A stretch of DNA of 42,309 nt from Verrucomicrobiia bacterium (GCA_011525695.1 WYBX01000059.1:1-42309), one strand, 5' to 3'; numbered from the stretch's first letter, positions 16,086-25,476 are shown. Notes: generated by a model from the sequence alone, not told the origin. Program-made: numbers and translations.

Positions 16086-16559
16086 GTGAAAATTGGGTCC
16101 GTTTCAACAATCGTCAGGGCTTTGGGGCTGAGCAGGATGCTCGTGTTCGCGTGCGTGGTGGGTCTGACCGGCCTGCGTGCCGCCGACCGATGGGCGACAC
16201 TGGAAGCCATCCACCAGCTGGAGAATCCGCGTAACGTATCGCGTCCGGGTCCGCACGGGGAGCTTGGGGCCTATCAATTTCGCAGTGCGACCTGGCGGAT
16301 GCACACGTCGCTGCCGTTTCATCACGCGCTGGATCGGCAGGTGGCGGACGCGATTGCGGTGAAGCACTACGAATGGCTCAAGCGGGGGATTGAAGCGGCT
16401 GGGATGGCGGCGACCCCCTATATGATTGCTTTGGCTTGGAACGGAGGGCTGTCGGGTGCGGTGAGTGGGCGGGCGCCGGCGGCGGCGCACGATTATGCGG
16501 CGCGGGCGGCCAATCTGGCCGGTGCGCTCAATGCGAATGTGGTGGCGCAGGCGCAGTGA
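16086..16559 (+). CDS. Small exported lysozyme/transglycosylase-like protein
   Basis: With the GTG at 16086 (preceded by GAGGGG at good spacing) the product is 157 residues. It begins MKIGSVSTIVRALGLSRMLV and FACVVGLTGLRA, a plausible signal peptide. Alternative starts are ATG 15993, which lies ahead of the likely transcription start, and ATG 16137, which still gives a short signal peptide. The mature part, LEAIHQLENPRNVSRPGPHG, ELGAYQFRSATWRMHT and MIALAWNGGLSGA, recalls the SLT/goose-type lysozyme fold: a catalytic-type Glu in the first helix, then G-E-x-G-A-Y-Q-F and A-x-x-W-N-G-G. Such enzymes cleave peptidoglycan glycan strands. The family call is from motif pattern only. Confidence 0.65.
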   Translation: MKIGSVSTIVRALGLSRMLVFACVVGLTGLRAADRWATLEAIHQLENPRNVSRPGPHGELGAYQFRSATWRMHTSLPFHHALDRQVADAIAVKHYEWLKRGIEAAGMAATPYMIALAWNGGLSGAVSGRAPAAAHDYAARAANLAGALNANVVAQAQ

Positions 16560-16629
16560 GGTGCGCCGGCAGGGTTTCTCGAGCCCTCAGCCCACGTTCC
16601 CCGCCAATTCCGATCAAAGCAGGGAAAAT

Positions 16630-18078
16630 CTATTTCGAACGCGCTGAGATGCGGCCCGGTGCTCGCGTGCCGCTGCCGACCCGCTGGGTGAGTGAATCGC
16701 CCAGTTCGTTACGGGCTACCTCCGCCAGTGCGAGAAGTCGCGCCAGGACGTCGGGATGGTTCGCGGCGACATCGCTGGCCTCGCCCGGGTCGGCCTCGAG
16801 ATTGTAAAGCTGAGGCCGCCCAACCTGGTGCTGGACGTAGTTGGCCGGAATTCCGCCCCGGCCTCCCGGTTTGCCCGCGAGCGTGCGATAGCGATGGGGC
16901 AGCACGAGCTTCCAATGCCCGTCGGCCGTGATGAGGGCCTGAAGCTCGTTGTTCGCATACCAGAAGAAATAGGCGTCGTGCGGGTTCCTGGCGCCGGATT
17001 GCCCGCTCAGCAATGGCCAGACGTCGCGGCCGTCGATTGGCAGCCTGGGCAGCGGCGCGCCAATCCGGCCAGCGAGCGTGGGCAGCAGATCGATCGTCAT
17101 GAGCATCGCATCGGTCTCGGTGCCGGCTGCAAGCTGACCGGGCCAGCGCATGATGCAGGGCACGCGCGTGCCGCCCTCCCAACTGGTGCCCTTGCCCTCG
17201 CGGAACTGCCCGGCTGAACCTGCGTGATCGCCATAACTGAGCCACGGCCCATTATCGCTGGTGAAGATCACCAGCGTCCGATCAGCCAGCCCATGCCGTT
17301 CGAGTGCCGCCATGACCTGGCCGACTGACCAGTCGATTTCTTGGATGACATCACCGTAAAGCCCGGCGCCGGATTTGCCCTTGAACTTGTCGCTGACGAA
17401 CAAGGGGACGTGGGGCATCGAATGGGCGAGGTAGAAGAAGAAAGGCCGATCGCGGTGGCGATCGATGAAGCTGACGGTCCGCTCGGTATAGCGCGTGGTG
17501 AGCTGCGCCTGCAGATCCGGAGTCACTTCCGGCTCAATCACCCGGTCATTCTCGAGCAGCGGCAGCGGCGGATAGGTGCCGGGCTTCGCCTGCGGATGGT
17601 GCGGCCACATGTCATTTGAATAGGGCAGTCCCAGGTATTCATCGAAACCATGCCGGAGGGGCAGGAACTCGCGGTGATGTCCCAGGTGCCATTTCCCGGC
17701 CATGCCGGTGGCATAGCCACGCTGCTTGAACATCCGTGCGAGCGTCACTTCCTCGGGCGAGAGCCCGTGCTGCGCGCGGGGGCTGAGGGCACCGTGGATT
17801 CCGACGCGATTGCTGTAGGATCCGGTCAGGAGGGAGGCTCGCGATGCCGAACAGACCGGCTGGGACACATGAAAATGGGTGAACGTACGCCCTTCGCGTG
17901 CGAGCCGATCGAGATGGGGTGTCGCGTAGCGGGAGCCAAACGGGCCGATGTCAGCATAGCCGAGATCATCGGCAAAGATGACGATCACATTCGGCAGTGG
18001 CGAAATTCCGCCGGCACCGAACGCGCTTGCGGCCAAGAGGAGGAGAGCAAGAGCGAGGGTCGGAAGACAGGTTCTCAT
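16630..18078 (-). CDS. Sulfatase (arylsulfatase type, FGly-dependent), secreted
   Basis: A 482-residue type I sulfatase. After a signal peptide ([20 protein letters not shown]) the mature protein opens with [20 protein letters not shown], whose two Asp bind the metal. The activation motif [14 protein letters not shown] has the C-x-A-x-R core, so the Cys should be converted to formylglycine. GKWHLGHH and FTSDNGPW supply further metal and substrate ligands. The C-terminal [20 protein letters not shown] is also standard for the family. It should remove sulfate esters from exported or scavenged glycans. The substrate cannot be read from sequence, and no glycoside hydrolase is adjacent. An in-frame start 66 bases upstream exists, but ATG 18078 places the signal peptide correctly. 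The gene lies 69 bp downstream of ffh on the same strand. Confidence 0.94.
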   Translation of the reverse strand: MRTCLPTLALALLLLAASAFGAGGISPLPNVIVIFADDLGYADIGPFGSRYATPHLDRLAREGRTFTHFHVSQPVCSASRASLLTGSYSNRVGIHGALSPRAQHGLSPEEVTLARMFKQRGYATGMAGKWHLGHHREFLPLRHGFDEYLGLPYSNDMWPHHPQAKPGTYPPLPLLENDRVIEPEVTPDLQAQLTTRYTERTVSFIDRHRDRPFFFYLAHSMPHVPLFVSDKFKGKSGAGLYGDVIQEIDWSVGQVMAALERHGLADRTLVIFTSDNGPWLSYGDHAGSAGQFREGKGTSWEGGTRVPCIMRWPGQLAAGTETDAMLMTIDLLPTLAGRIGAPLPRLPIDGRDVWPLLSGQSGARNPHDAYFFWYANNELQALITADGHWKLVLPHRYRTLAGKPGGRGGIPANYVQHQVGRPQLYNLEADPGEASDVAANHPDVLARLLALAEVARNELGDSLTQRVGSGTRAPGRISARSK

Positions 18079-18147
18079 GGGAATACTCGCCGGCGCGGAA
18101 CACCGGAATAATATGAGCCCAACCAGCGCGCGTGCCCGGCGCAAGTC

Positions 18148-19491
18148 TCACATCTTCGGAAAGCCGCCCCGGCCCTGCATCATCTCCATCTGGCGCATCA
18201 GTTTCTTGCCGCCGCCGCCCTTCATCATCTTCATCATTTTCTGCATCTGCTGGAATTGCTTCAGGAGCTGGTTGACCTCCACCAGCTTCACCCCCGCGCC
18301 CTGGGCGATTCGCTGGCGCCGGCTGCCATTGAGGATCTCGGGCTTCCGCCGCTCCTGCCGGGTCATCGACTTGATGATCGCCTCGGTGCGGGCCATTTGC
18401 TGATCCGCACTGTCCGGAACCTGGACCCCGCTCATGCCCGGCATCATGCCGAGGATGCTTTGCATCGAACCGAGCTTCTTCACCTGCTGCATCTGGGCGA
18501 GGAAATCCTCCAGGTTGAATTCGGCCTTGCGGAGTTTCTCCGCCATCTTCTCGGCCTCCTTCTCGTCAATCGTTTCCTGGGCGCGTTCGACCAGTGAAAC
18601 GACATCGCCCATGCCGAGAATCCGCTGCGCCAGCCGATCCGGATGAAACGTCTCGAAGTCGGCGGTCTTTTCTCCCACGCCGATGAACTTGATCGGTACG
18701 CCGGTGACCGACTTGATCGAAAGCGCGGCGCCGCCGCGGGTGTCGCCATCCAGCTTGGTCAGGATGAGACCGGTGAGCCCCAGTGCCTCGTGAAACGCGC
18801 GGGCCACATTGACCGCCTCCTGACCGAGGGCACCGTCGGCGACCAGCAGGACTTCATCCGGCTCCACCCGCGTCCGGAGGTTCTTCACCTCCGCGATGAG
18901 CTCGGCGTCGATTTGCAGCCGGCCGGCAGTGTCAAAGATGATGCAATCGGCCGTGGCGGAGCGGGCTGCCGCGAGCCCGGCGGCCCCGATGGCGGCGACG
19001 TCCTTGGAAGTGCGGTCGGCATGGAAGCCCAGTTCCTCCTGACGGGCGAGGATCTCGAGCTGATCGATGGCGGCGGGACGCTGGACATCGCCGGCGACGA
19101 CGAGCGGCCGGTAACCGCGCTTCTTAAGCAGCCGGCCGAGCTTGGCGGTGGAAGTGGTTTTGCCAGAGCCATGGAGGCCGACCATCAGGATCTTGAGCGG
19201 CCGGGCGGTGGAAAGGGCGGTGGAGCCCTCGCCGAGGAGCTTTACCAGCTCGTCATGAATGATTTTCACGATCTGCTGGCCGGGGGCGATGCCCTTGAGC
19301 ACCTCCTGGCCGATCACCTGGGTCCGGACACGATCGACAAATTCGCGGGCGACCTTGAAGTGGACATCAGCGGCGAGCAGGGCGGTGCGCACTTCCTGGA
19401 GTGCTTCCGCCATGTTTTCCTCCGACAGCCGGCCGATTCCGCGCAGGTTGCGCAGGGCATGTCCCAGTTTTTCGGTGAGGTTTTCGAACAT
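18148..19491 (-). CDS. ffh: Signal recognition particle protein Ffh (SRP54)
   Basis: The GTPase subunit of the signal recognition particle, which binds signal sequences of nascent membrane and secreted proteins and docks with FtsY. The 447-residue protein has the N domain ([20 protein letters not shown]), the G domain with G1 [27 protein letters not shown], the DTAGRLQID motif and [15 protein letters not shown], and the Met-rich M domain ([20 protein letters not shown]) near the end. G1 has His where most Ffh proteins have Gln (GLQGSGKTT), a minor variation. The start MFENL is standard. A 16-bp stem hairpin lies 76 bp upstream in the divergent gap with the AsnC-type gene. No SRP RNA gene was recognised. 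Confidence 0.96.
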   Translation of the reverse strand: MFENLTEKLGHALRNLRGIGRLSEENMAEALQEVRTALLAADVHFKVAREFVDRVRTQVIGQEVLKGIAPGQQIVKIIHDELVKLLGEGSTALSTARPLKILMVGLHGSGKTTSTAKLGRLLKKRGYRPLVVAGDVQRPAAIDQLEILARQEELGFHADRTSKDVAAIGAAGLAAARSATADCIIFDTAGRLQIDAELIAEVKNLRTRVEPDEVLLVADGALGQEAVNVARAFHEALGLTGLILTKLDGDTRGGAALSIKSVTGVPIKFIGVGEKTADFETFHPDRLAQRILGMGDVVSLVERAQETIDEKEAEKMAEKLRKAEFNLEDFLAQMQQVKKLGSMQSILGMMPGMSGVQVPDSADQQMARTEAIIKSMTRQERRKPEILNGSRRQRIAQGAGVKLVEVNQLLKQFQQMQKMMKMMKGGGGKKLMRQMEMMQGRGGFPKM

Positions 19492-19567
19492 GGAAATTCA
19501 CCAGTTGGCTCAATTGTGTGCGGGAAGCAACTACGACGGCGGCCCGACCCGGGACGGCGCAAAGCGG

Positions 19568-19607
19568 CTGCCATTTCGATGTCACACGTGGGACATCGAA
19601 ATGGCAG
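19568..19607. repeat. Perfect 16-bp stem-loop in the ffh/AsnC divergent gap
   Basis: CTGCCATTTCGATGTC (19568-19583) and GACATCGAAATGGCAG (19592-19607) are perfect inverted repeats with an 8-base loop. It lies in the 268-bp gap between the starts of ffh (minus) and the AsnC-type gene (plus). No T-run follows, so it is not a classical terminator. It is probably a dispersed REP-like element, or an operator for one of the two genes. Confidence 0.75.
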
Positions 19608-19759
19608 CGGGCCGAGGGGGGCGGGATCTGCCGTCCCCTGCCTGAAGGTTGAGGGTTGGCCGTCCCCGGCAGGCCAGGAGCAGAGCAACGCCGAAATCTT
19701 GGGCCCGGAAATTTTCGTCCTCGTCAATCCCAGCCGTTTTCCGGATAACCGCCGCCCCT

Positions 19760-20248
19760 ATGAACTCTGTTCTCAAGCTCTTGATCGACGGCGGCAGCCT
19801 CACGACCGGCCAGATGGCGCAGGTGGCGGGGCTGACCGAAGCGGAGGTTCAGCAGCAGCTGGAACAGTTGAAGAAGGACAAAATCTTTCTCGGCTGGCGT
19901 CCGGTGCTCGATTTTTCCCGCGAGGCCGCCGCCGCTGCCGCCGTGCGCGCAGTGATCGAGGTCAAGATCACGCCGGAACGGGGAGGCGGATTCAACCGGT
20001 TCGCGGATCGCATCGCGCGCTTCGACGAGGTGGAGTCGTGCTACCTGATGTCAGGTGGCTACGATCTGCTGGTCTTCGTCAAGGGGCCCTCGTTGCAGAA
20101 GGTGGCCGGGTTCGTGTCGGAAAAGCTCTCGACGATCGAGGGGGTGCTTTCAACCTCCACGCATTTCATCCTGCGCTGTTACAAGGACCAGGGTTTCCTG
20201 CTGAGTGGCGACGACGCGCCGGCGACGCGGCTGAACGTGGCGCCGTAG
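19760..20248 (+). CDS. Lrp/AsnC-type regulator with RAM ligand-binding domain
   Basis: A 162-residue protein with the Lrp/AsnC layout. Residues about 1-45 contain a winged-helix-like segment (LLIDGGSLTTGQMAQVAGLT, EAEVQQQLEQLKKDKIFLGW). Residues about 60-140 form an alpha-beta RAM domain (AVIEVKITPERGGGFNRFAD, VESCYLMSGGYDLLVFVKG, then TIEGVLSTSTHFILRCYKD), which usually binds an amino acid and drives oligomerisation. The start is ATG 19760, because the longer open frame upstream has no similarity. It lies 70 bp before an aminotransferase gene on the same strand. Such pairs are often functionally linked, so it may sense an amino acid handled by that enzyme (inference). Confidence 0.85.
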   Translation: MNSVLKLLIDGGSLTTGQMAQVAGLTEAEVQQQLEQLKKDKIFLGWRPVLDFSREAAAAAAVRAVIEVKITPERGGGFNRFADRIARFDEVESCYLMSGGYDLLVFVKGPSLQKVAGFVSEKLSTIEGVLSTSTHFILRCYKDQGFLLSGDDAPATRLNVAP

Positions 20249-20318
20249 ACCATCCTCCCGGGCCAGCCCGCGCGACCATCGGGACGAGCGGCCGATTGGG
20301 CCCAAACAACCACGCATC

Positions 20319-21515
20319 ATGAATCTTTCCAACACTGTCGCGCGCCATGTCGCGACCCTGCCGCGCAGCGGCATCCGGGACTTTTTCGAGCTGGTGGCGA
20401 AGCTGAAAGGGCAGGACGTGATTTCGCTCGGGGTGGGCGAACCTGACTTTGTCACGCCCTGGCACGTCCGTGAGGCCGCGATTTTCGCGCTCGAACACGG
20501 CAAGACGTACTACACCTCCAACCTCGGGCTGCTCGAGCTGCGCCAGGCCATCTCGCGTTACGTCGAGGAGCACTTCGGGGTCACGTACCGGCCGGACGAT
20601 CAGGTGATCGTGACGGTCGGGGTGAGCGAGGCGCTCGATCTCGCGTTCCGGGCCTTCTGCAACCCGGGCGACAAGGTGATGTTTCACCAGCCCTGCTACG
20701 TGAGCTATCATCCCAGCATCACCCTGGTGCATGCCGAGGGGATCGCGGTGCCGACCTTCGCGCGGGACAATTTCGCGCTCACGGCGGGGGCCCTGCGGGC
20801 GGCCTGGCAGCCGGGCGCGAAGATCCTCATGCTCAACCTCCCGTGCAACCCCACGGGCGGCACCTGCACGCGCGCGCAACTCGAGGAGATTGCGGCCTTC
20901 TGCCGGGAGAAGGACCTGCTCGTGCTCAGTGACGAGATCTACTCCGAGCTGACCTTCGAAGGCACCCACACCAGCATTGCGAGCCTGCCGGGAATGGCGG
21001 AGCGGACGATCTTTCTCCATGGGTTTTCCAAGGCATTCGCGATGACGGGATGGCGGATTGGATACGCGTGCGGCCCGGCAGAGCTGATCGATGCGATGAT
21101 GAAGGTGCATCAATACGCGATGATGTGCGCCTCGATCATTGCCCAGGAAGGCGCGCTGGAGGCGCTGAAGCATGGCTGGGACGATGTCCTCCGGATGCGC
21201 GAGCAATATCATCGCCGGCGCGATTTGATCGTGCGCCGCTTCAACGAAATCGGGCTGAAGTGCCACCTGCCGCGCGGGTCCTTCTACGCCTTCCCCGACG
21301 TCACGGCGTCCGGACTGGATGAAAAGGCATTCGCGGTGGGATTGCTCGAGCAGCAGAAGGTGGCGGTGGTGCCGGGTGCGGCCTTCGGGGAGAATGGCCG
21401 AGGGCATGTCCGCGCCTGCTTCGCCACGGCCTACGAGCAGATCATCGAGGCCTGCGATCGGACGGAGCGGTTCGTGCAGGGCGCGAAACGCGCCAGAAAT
21501 AGCGGTAGCGAATAG
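20319..21515 (+). CDS. Class I/II PLP-dependent aminotransferase (PatA/AspC-like)
   Basis: A 398-residue fold-type I aminotransferase transferring an amino group between an amino acid and a 2-oxo acid. Recognised stretches are VISLGVGEPDFVTPWHV, TYYTSNLGLLELRQAISRY, LNLPCNPTGGT (cofactor Asn), LLVLSDEIYSEL (Asp and Tyr that hold PLP) and the Schiff-base lysine in HGFSKAFAMTGWRIGYACG. RACFATAYEQIIEA, near the C-terminus, carries the Arg that binds the substrate carboxylate. It resembles the subfamily annotated as aspartate aminotransferase or PatA, but substrate is not determinable. The last residues, RNSGSE, are encoded by DNA that resembles the TAGCGGTAGCGAATAG-type heptamer repeats downstream, so the true ancestral C-terminus may have been shorter or different. 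Confidence 0.93.
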   Translation: MNLSNTVARHVATLPRSGIRDFFELVAKLKGQDVISLGVGEPDFVTPWHVREAAIFALEHGKTYYTSNLGLLELRQAISRYVEEHFGVTYRPDDQVIVTVGVSEALDLAFRAFCNPGDKVMFHQPCYVSYHPSITLVHAEGIAVPTFARDNFALTAGALRAAWQPGAKILMLNLPCNPTGGTCTRAQLEEIAAFCREKDLLVLSDEIYSELTFEGTHTSIASLPGMAERTIFLHGFSKAFAMTGWRIGYACGPAELIDAMMKVHQYAMMCASIIAQEGALEALKHGWDDVLRMREQYHRRRDLIVRRFNEIGLKCHLPRGSFYAFPDVTASGLDEKAFAVGLLEQQKVAVVPGAAFGENGRGHVRACFATAYEQIIEACDRTERFVQGAKRARNSGSE

Positions 21516-21543
21516 CATCGGGAGACGGACCGGTTTCGTTTTC

Positions 21544-21578
21544 CTACTCGCTACCCGCTACTCGCTACCCGCTACCTC
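21544..21578. repeat. Heptanucleotide tandem repeat (5 units)
   Basis: CTACTCG CTACCCG CTACTCG CTACCCG CTACCTC: five 7-bp units lying directly before the der start codon (21583). The 20 bases 21543-21562 are identical to the reverse complement of 29031-29050, another copy of the same repeat upstream of hemL. It leaves no obvious Shine-Dalgarno for der. Confidence 0.85.
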
Positions 21579-21582
21579 TTCC

Positions 21583-23073
21583 ATGTCCCGCATCGTCGCC
21601 ATCGTCGGCCGTCCCAACGTCGGGAAGAGCCGGCTCTTCAACCGGCTGGCGCGGAAGCGCATCTCGATCGTCCATGATCAACCGGGCGTGACACGCGACG
21701 TGATTTCGGCCGAGATCGCCGACGGGGGGTACACGCTGCTCGACACCGGGGGGATTGGCTACAGCGGGGTGGATACGCCGGCGGCGCTGACCCGGGCCTC
21801 GGAGCAGCAGGTGGAGTTCGCAATCGCGGCCGCCGCGCTGATCCTCTTCGTGATTGACGGCCTCGGGGGAGCCTCCGCCCTGGACGAACGGATCGCGCGG
21901 ATGCTGCGGAAGAGCGGAAAACCGGTGCGGCTGGTGGTGAACAAGGCGGATTTCGGCGACGAAAAGATTGCCCTGGAGGACGCGTACCGGCTGGGACTGG
22001 GCGAGCCGATTCCCGTGTCGGCGGAGCACGGCCGCGGCGAGACCGAGCTTCGGGCGGCGATTGCCGCGGCGCTCGGGCCGGAAGCGGAGGCGCCGGAGGA
22101 ACCGGCAGCGACGAAGACGGCGAGCGATCCGCTGTGCATCTGTTTCATCGGGCGGCCGAACGTCGGCAAGTCCTCGCTGAGCAACCGGCTGCTGGCGAGC
22201 GACCGGCTGATCGTGAGCGACGTGCCGGGGACGACCCGCGACGCGATCGAGCTGCCCTTCCGATTCCGCGGCCGCGACGGCCGGATGCATCCGTTCCGGC
22301 TGATCGACACGGCGGGGATCAAGGCGGCGACCAAGCTGGCCTCGCCGGTGGAGTATTTCTCCCGGCTGCGCTCGCTCGATGCGATCAAGAACACGGACGT
22401 CGTGTTCCTGGTGCTCGATGCGCTCGACGGGGTGACGCAGCAGGACAAGGCGATCGCTGGCGAGGCGATCAAGGAGGGAAAACCCATCGTGATCGTGGTC
22501 AACAAGTGGGACCTGGTGCAGCGGGCGTTCCGCGAGCGCGGAGGTTTCGAACCGTACAAGAGCGAGCGGGACTATCGTGAGAAGTACGAAGCGGCGCTTT
22601 TTTCCCGGCTCTATTTCACGCCGGGTTCGCCGGTCATCTTCGTGTCGGCGGCGAGCGGATACGAGGTCGACCGGATGTTGAATGCGGCGGTGAAGCTGAA
22701 CCGCACGCTCGATCAAAAGCTGCCGACGGCGAAGCTGAACCAGGTGCTTGGCCACCTGGCCGAACGGAATCCGCCGCCGGCGATCGGCGGCCGGCGGTTC
22801 CGGATCTATTATGCGACGCAGACCGGCAACCGGCCCTTCCGGCTCCGGCTATTCTGCAACCGCGAGGAAAAACTCACGGAGCAGTACCGCCGGTACCTGG
22901 AGGCGGGGGTGGTCGAGTCCTTCGGGCTGCACGGCTGCCCGATCCACTTCACGCTCGTTGGGAAGGTGAAGGACGAGACGCGCGGCTCGCGCGGCGGCGG
23001 GCATGCCTCGGCCGAACACCGGGCCAAGCGGCAGGCCGCGGAATCGGGTGAGGCCGGCCGGGCGGAGGATTGA
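21583..23073 (+). CDS. der: Ribosome assembly GTPase Der (EngA)
   Basis: Der is an essential two-GTPase-domain protein needed for 50S ribosomal subunit maturation. The 496-residue product has the first G domain (IVAIVGRPNVGKSRLFNRL, DQPGVTRDV, DTGGIG, NKAD) and the second (CFIGRPNVGKSSLSNRLL, DVPGTTRDAIELPF, DTAGI, VNKWDL). These are followed by the C-terminal KH-like domain (LNQVLGHLAERNPPPAIGGR, FRIYYATQTGNRPF). A basic, low-complexity tail ends the protein. The frame is open far upstream through the aminotransferase gene, but the MSRIVAIVGRPNVGKS start at 21583 is unmistakable. Unusually, the leader is a heptamer repeat, so translation may rely on a weak ribosome site. It is convergent with the next gene (27 bp between stops). 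Confidence 0.96.
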   Translation: MSRIVAIVGRPNVGKSRLFNRLARKRISIVHDQPGVTRDVISAEIADGGYTLLDTGGIGYSGVDTPAALTRASEQQVEFAIAAAALILFVIDGLGGASALDERIARMLRKSGKPVRLVVNKADFGDEKIALEDAYRLGLGEPIPVSAEHGRGETELRAAIAAALGPEAEAPEEPAATKTASDPLCICFIGRPNVGKSSLSNRLLASDRLIVSDVPGTTRDAIELPFRFRGRDGRMHPFRLIDTAGIKAATKLASPVEYFSRLRSLDAIKNTDVVFLVLDALDGVTQQDKAIAGEAIKEGKPIVIVVNKWDLVQRAFRERGGFEPYKSERDYREKYEAALFSRLYFTPGSPVIFVSAASGYEVDRMLNAAVKLNRTLDQKLPTAKLNQVLGHLAERNPPPAIGGRRFRIYYATQTGNRPFRLRLFCNREEKLTEQYRRYLEAGVVESFGLHGCPIHFTLVGKVKDETRGSRGGGHASAEHRAKRQAAESGEAGRAED

Positions 23074-23100
23074 AGCGGCTGCCGGGAGTCCAGGGCGGGC

Positions 23101-25476
23101 CTACCACGTCAACCGGCGGGTGCGCCCCTGGCCGGCGGCATCGTACAGCGTGACCTCGAGGGACGTTGCGTTCGACACCCGGGCGAGCGGCATCTCGAGC
23201 ACGAAGGTTTCCTCGCGTCCGTCCCGCACGCCGTCGCGCGGATGCTCCACCGTCTCGCGGACGCCGTTGTTGAACACAACCTCGATCTCTTCGAGCAGCG
23301 AAATCTGGTCCTGGCCGGAAACAGTCACCACGACGGTATCGCCGGTCCGGCGGGCGTCGGCGGCGAGGATTTCCGGAGGCGTATGATCGATGACGAGATC
23401 GTCGGTTTCAAACGTCTGCGACAGCCGGTCGCCGGCCGGGCGGGGCGCCACCTCGGAGGCCACCAGGCGGGTGAAGTAGACGCCGTCGGTCAGGTGGGCG
23501 GTGTCGAACTGCGCGTAGCTGCCGGGGGTTGACGCGACCACGTCCATCCAGTCCGGGTCGCCGTCGCGGCGGATGGAGAAGGTGGATACGATTTGATCGT
23601 TGTCGGGATCGGTGACGGTCCAGACCACAACCTGGGTCCCGGGGCTGGGCACGACCTGGCTGTTGAGGAAGTTGCCCGACCGGCGGTCATCGTCCTTGGG
23701 CGGCTCCATCAGCCGGCCCAGGGAAACGGTCGGGGAAGGCGGCGGTTCGGCGGCGGGGATCACCCGGAAGCCGGGGGTGAGCACGCGGAAATCCTGGAGC
23801 TGGGGTCGTCGGTTCTGGGGAAGCAGGTATAACACGGCGCGGTCGAGTTCGAGCACCGGGCCGGCGGCCCGGGGTGGAGGCGCTGTCGTGGTCACCTCGG
23901 CGGGAACCGCGTTTTGGGCTCGAGGCGGTGTGCGGCTGCCGGTCGGCCGGGCGGGTTTGGAGGCTGGCGACCCGCCGGCCGGGGTTACGGCCGGGATGGG
24001 CGCGGCTTCCGCCAGCGTGAACCGGAGCTTCACATTCCGGCCGCGCAATCCATCGGCCCGCCAGCCATCGTCCGCCGAAACCGCCAGCGGGGTCCACGGG
24101 GTCCAGCCCTCGATTTCGTCGCTGCCGTTGCTCGTGCGGATATCAACGCGGAGTTGGGAAGGCTCCACGTGCCGGAGCCGGTTGAATCGCAGCGCGCCGA
24201 GTTGCGCGGGACTGCCGAGGTCAATCCGCCGGGTCTCCGCTTCCCGAGGGGCGGTGGAGGAGAAATCCAGGAGCGCGAGGCCGGGCGCATTGTTGCGCAG
24301 GACGAGGAACCGGCCGGGCATGCCGTCGAGCGGGGCGATGGCATTGAGCTGGGCGGAAATGCTGCCGGGAAAGGTCAAGGAGAGCCGGGCACGGCGATCG
24401 TAACCCATCAATTCGCCCTGCTCGCCGGAGGACATAATCAGGAGGTCGCCGTGCTGCGCGAGCCGGTAGAACGCCGTGCTGGCGCGAGCCGCGAGGGTTT
24501 CGGGATACCCGTCGGCGGGGAACCAGACCAGCGCACTGCGGCCGGCGAACCGTTCGACCTGGGCGGGCGGCGGGGTGTTGTCACGGGGGGCTTCGGGCTT
24601 GGCCCCGGGCGGTGGCGTGATGCGCGATTCGCCCGAGCTGGCGGCATACACGATCGTGGCGTAGAAATCACCCTCGGGGCCGGGGAGGATGTCCGTGACC
24701 TCGGCGTCGCGATTTTCCTGGACGATGACGGGGGCGCCGCCGCTGCTCGGAAAGGTGTAGATGTTGCCCCGCGGGGCCGAGCCGGCCGCCACGCGGCCTT
24801 CGGAGAGGACGGCGATGCGCCGCACGTTGCGATCGCGGACTTCCCCAAAAAGGGAGATGCCGCGCTCGGCGAGGATGTTCGTATCAGTGATCTTGTCGGC
24901 TATCAGCCCGATGGTGGCGAATTTTTCGAGGTCGATCCGGTAGATCCGGGCCGGGTTCCCCGTGGCCGCCAGCGCGGTCTTCCCGTCGAGAAGCACGAGA
25001 TCGAAGATCGAGTCGACCGGCAGCAGCGCGCGGGCCACGAGCTTTTCGTCGCGCACCAGGCAGAGGGCGCCATTCGGCGAGGTTCCGGCGAGGACGGAGC
25101 CATCGGCCAGCCGCTTGACGGCAAAGACCTGGGGATCGTCGAACTTCGCGACATCGCGCGCGGTATAGCTCGCGTTCCCAAAGTCCAGCGTCAACTCGAC
25201 GATGCGGCCGTTGGGGCCCGTGCCCACGAGCCATTTCGCAGGATCTGGAGTCGGCTCCAGGGTCCAGAGCAGATCGGCCGGGGGTGGGGCGGTCCAATCG
25301 ACGAGGGTCGGGCCACCGACGAGCCGGCCATCGGAGCGGGTGGCGAGGCCCTTCAGGTTTCGGCTGGGAACGTCGCGGAAGAAATCAACCGTGATTTTCC
25401 TGGAGAGCGGTTCCGCCAGGCTCGTGGTGAGCAACCCGAGGGAGCACGCGAGAGGGAGCAGTTGCCGGCAAAGCAC
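23101..25476 (-). CDS. Large secreted protein of unknown function (propeller-like)
   Basis: A 791-residue protein beginning MLCRQLLPLACSLGLLTTSL and AEP, a signal peptide (GTG start). Residues about 30-390 contain repeated blade-like units (LLWTLEPTPDPAKWLVGTGP, DGSVLAGTSPNGALCLVRD, KTALAATGNPARIYRIDLEK, GRVAAGSAPRGNIYTFPSSG) that suggest a beta-propeller. A discoidin-like or Ig-like stretch, then a Pro/Ala-rich linker (about 505-555), is followed by Ig/cadherin-like blocks (VVWTVTDPDNDQIVSTFSIR, IDHTPPEILAADARRTGDTV, EVTLYDAAGQGRTRRLTW). I do not recognise a family. It is probably exported or surface-associated. It is followed at 255 bp upstream, on the same strand, by the S55-like gene, and that gap carries two repeats. 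Confidence 0.8.
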   Translation of the reverse strand: MLCRQLLPLACSLGLLTTSLAEPLSRKITVDFFRDVPSRNLKGLATRSDGRLVGGPTLVDWTAPPPADLLWTLEPTPDPAKWLVGTGPNGRIVELTLDFGNASYTARDVAKFDDPQVFAVKRLADGSVLAGTSPNGALCLVRDEKLVARALLPVDSIFDLVLLDGKTALAATGNPARIYRIDLEKFATIGLIADKITDTNILAERGISLFGEVRDRNVRRIAVLSEGRVAAGSAPRGNIYTFPSSGGAPVIVQENRDAEVTDILPGPEGDFYATIVYAASSGESRITPPPGAKPEAPRDNTPPPAQVERFAGRSALVWFPADGYPETLAARASTAFYRLAQHGDLLIMSSGEQGELMGYDRRARLSLTFPGSISAQLNAIAPLDGMPGRFLVLRNNAPGLALLDFSSTAPREAETRRIDLGSPAQLGALRFNRLRHVEPSQLRVDIRTSNGSDEIEGWTPWTPLAVSADDGWRADGLRGRNVKLRFTLAEAAPIPAVTPAGGSPASKPARPTGSRTPPRAQNAVPAEVTTTAPPPRAAGPVLELDRAVLYLLPQNRRPQLQDFRVLTPGFRVIPAAEPPPSPTVSLGRLMEPPKDDDRRSGNFLNSQVVPSPGTQVVVWTVTDPDNDQIVSTFSIRRDGDPDWMDVVASTPGSYAQFDTAHLTDGVYFTRLVASEVAPRPAGDRLSQTFETDDLVIDHTPPEILAADARRTGDTVVVTVSGQDQISLLEEIEVVFNNGVRETVEHPRDGVRDGREETFVLEMPLARVSNATSLEVTLYDAAGQGRTRRLTW

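Noticed and set aside
18643..20322. A 559-codon plus-strand frame opposite ffh
   Set aside because: It covers ffh in antisense and runs out of frame through the AsnC-type gene. There is no protein signature.
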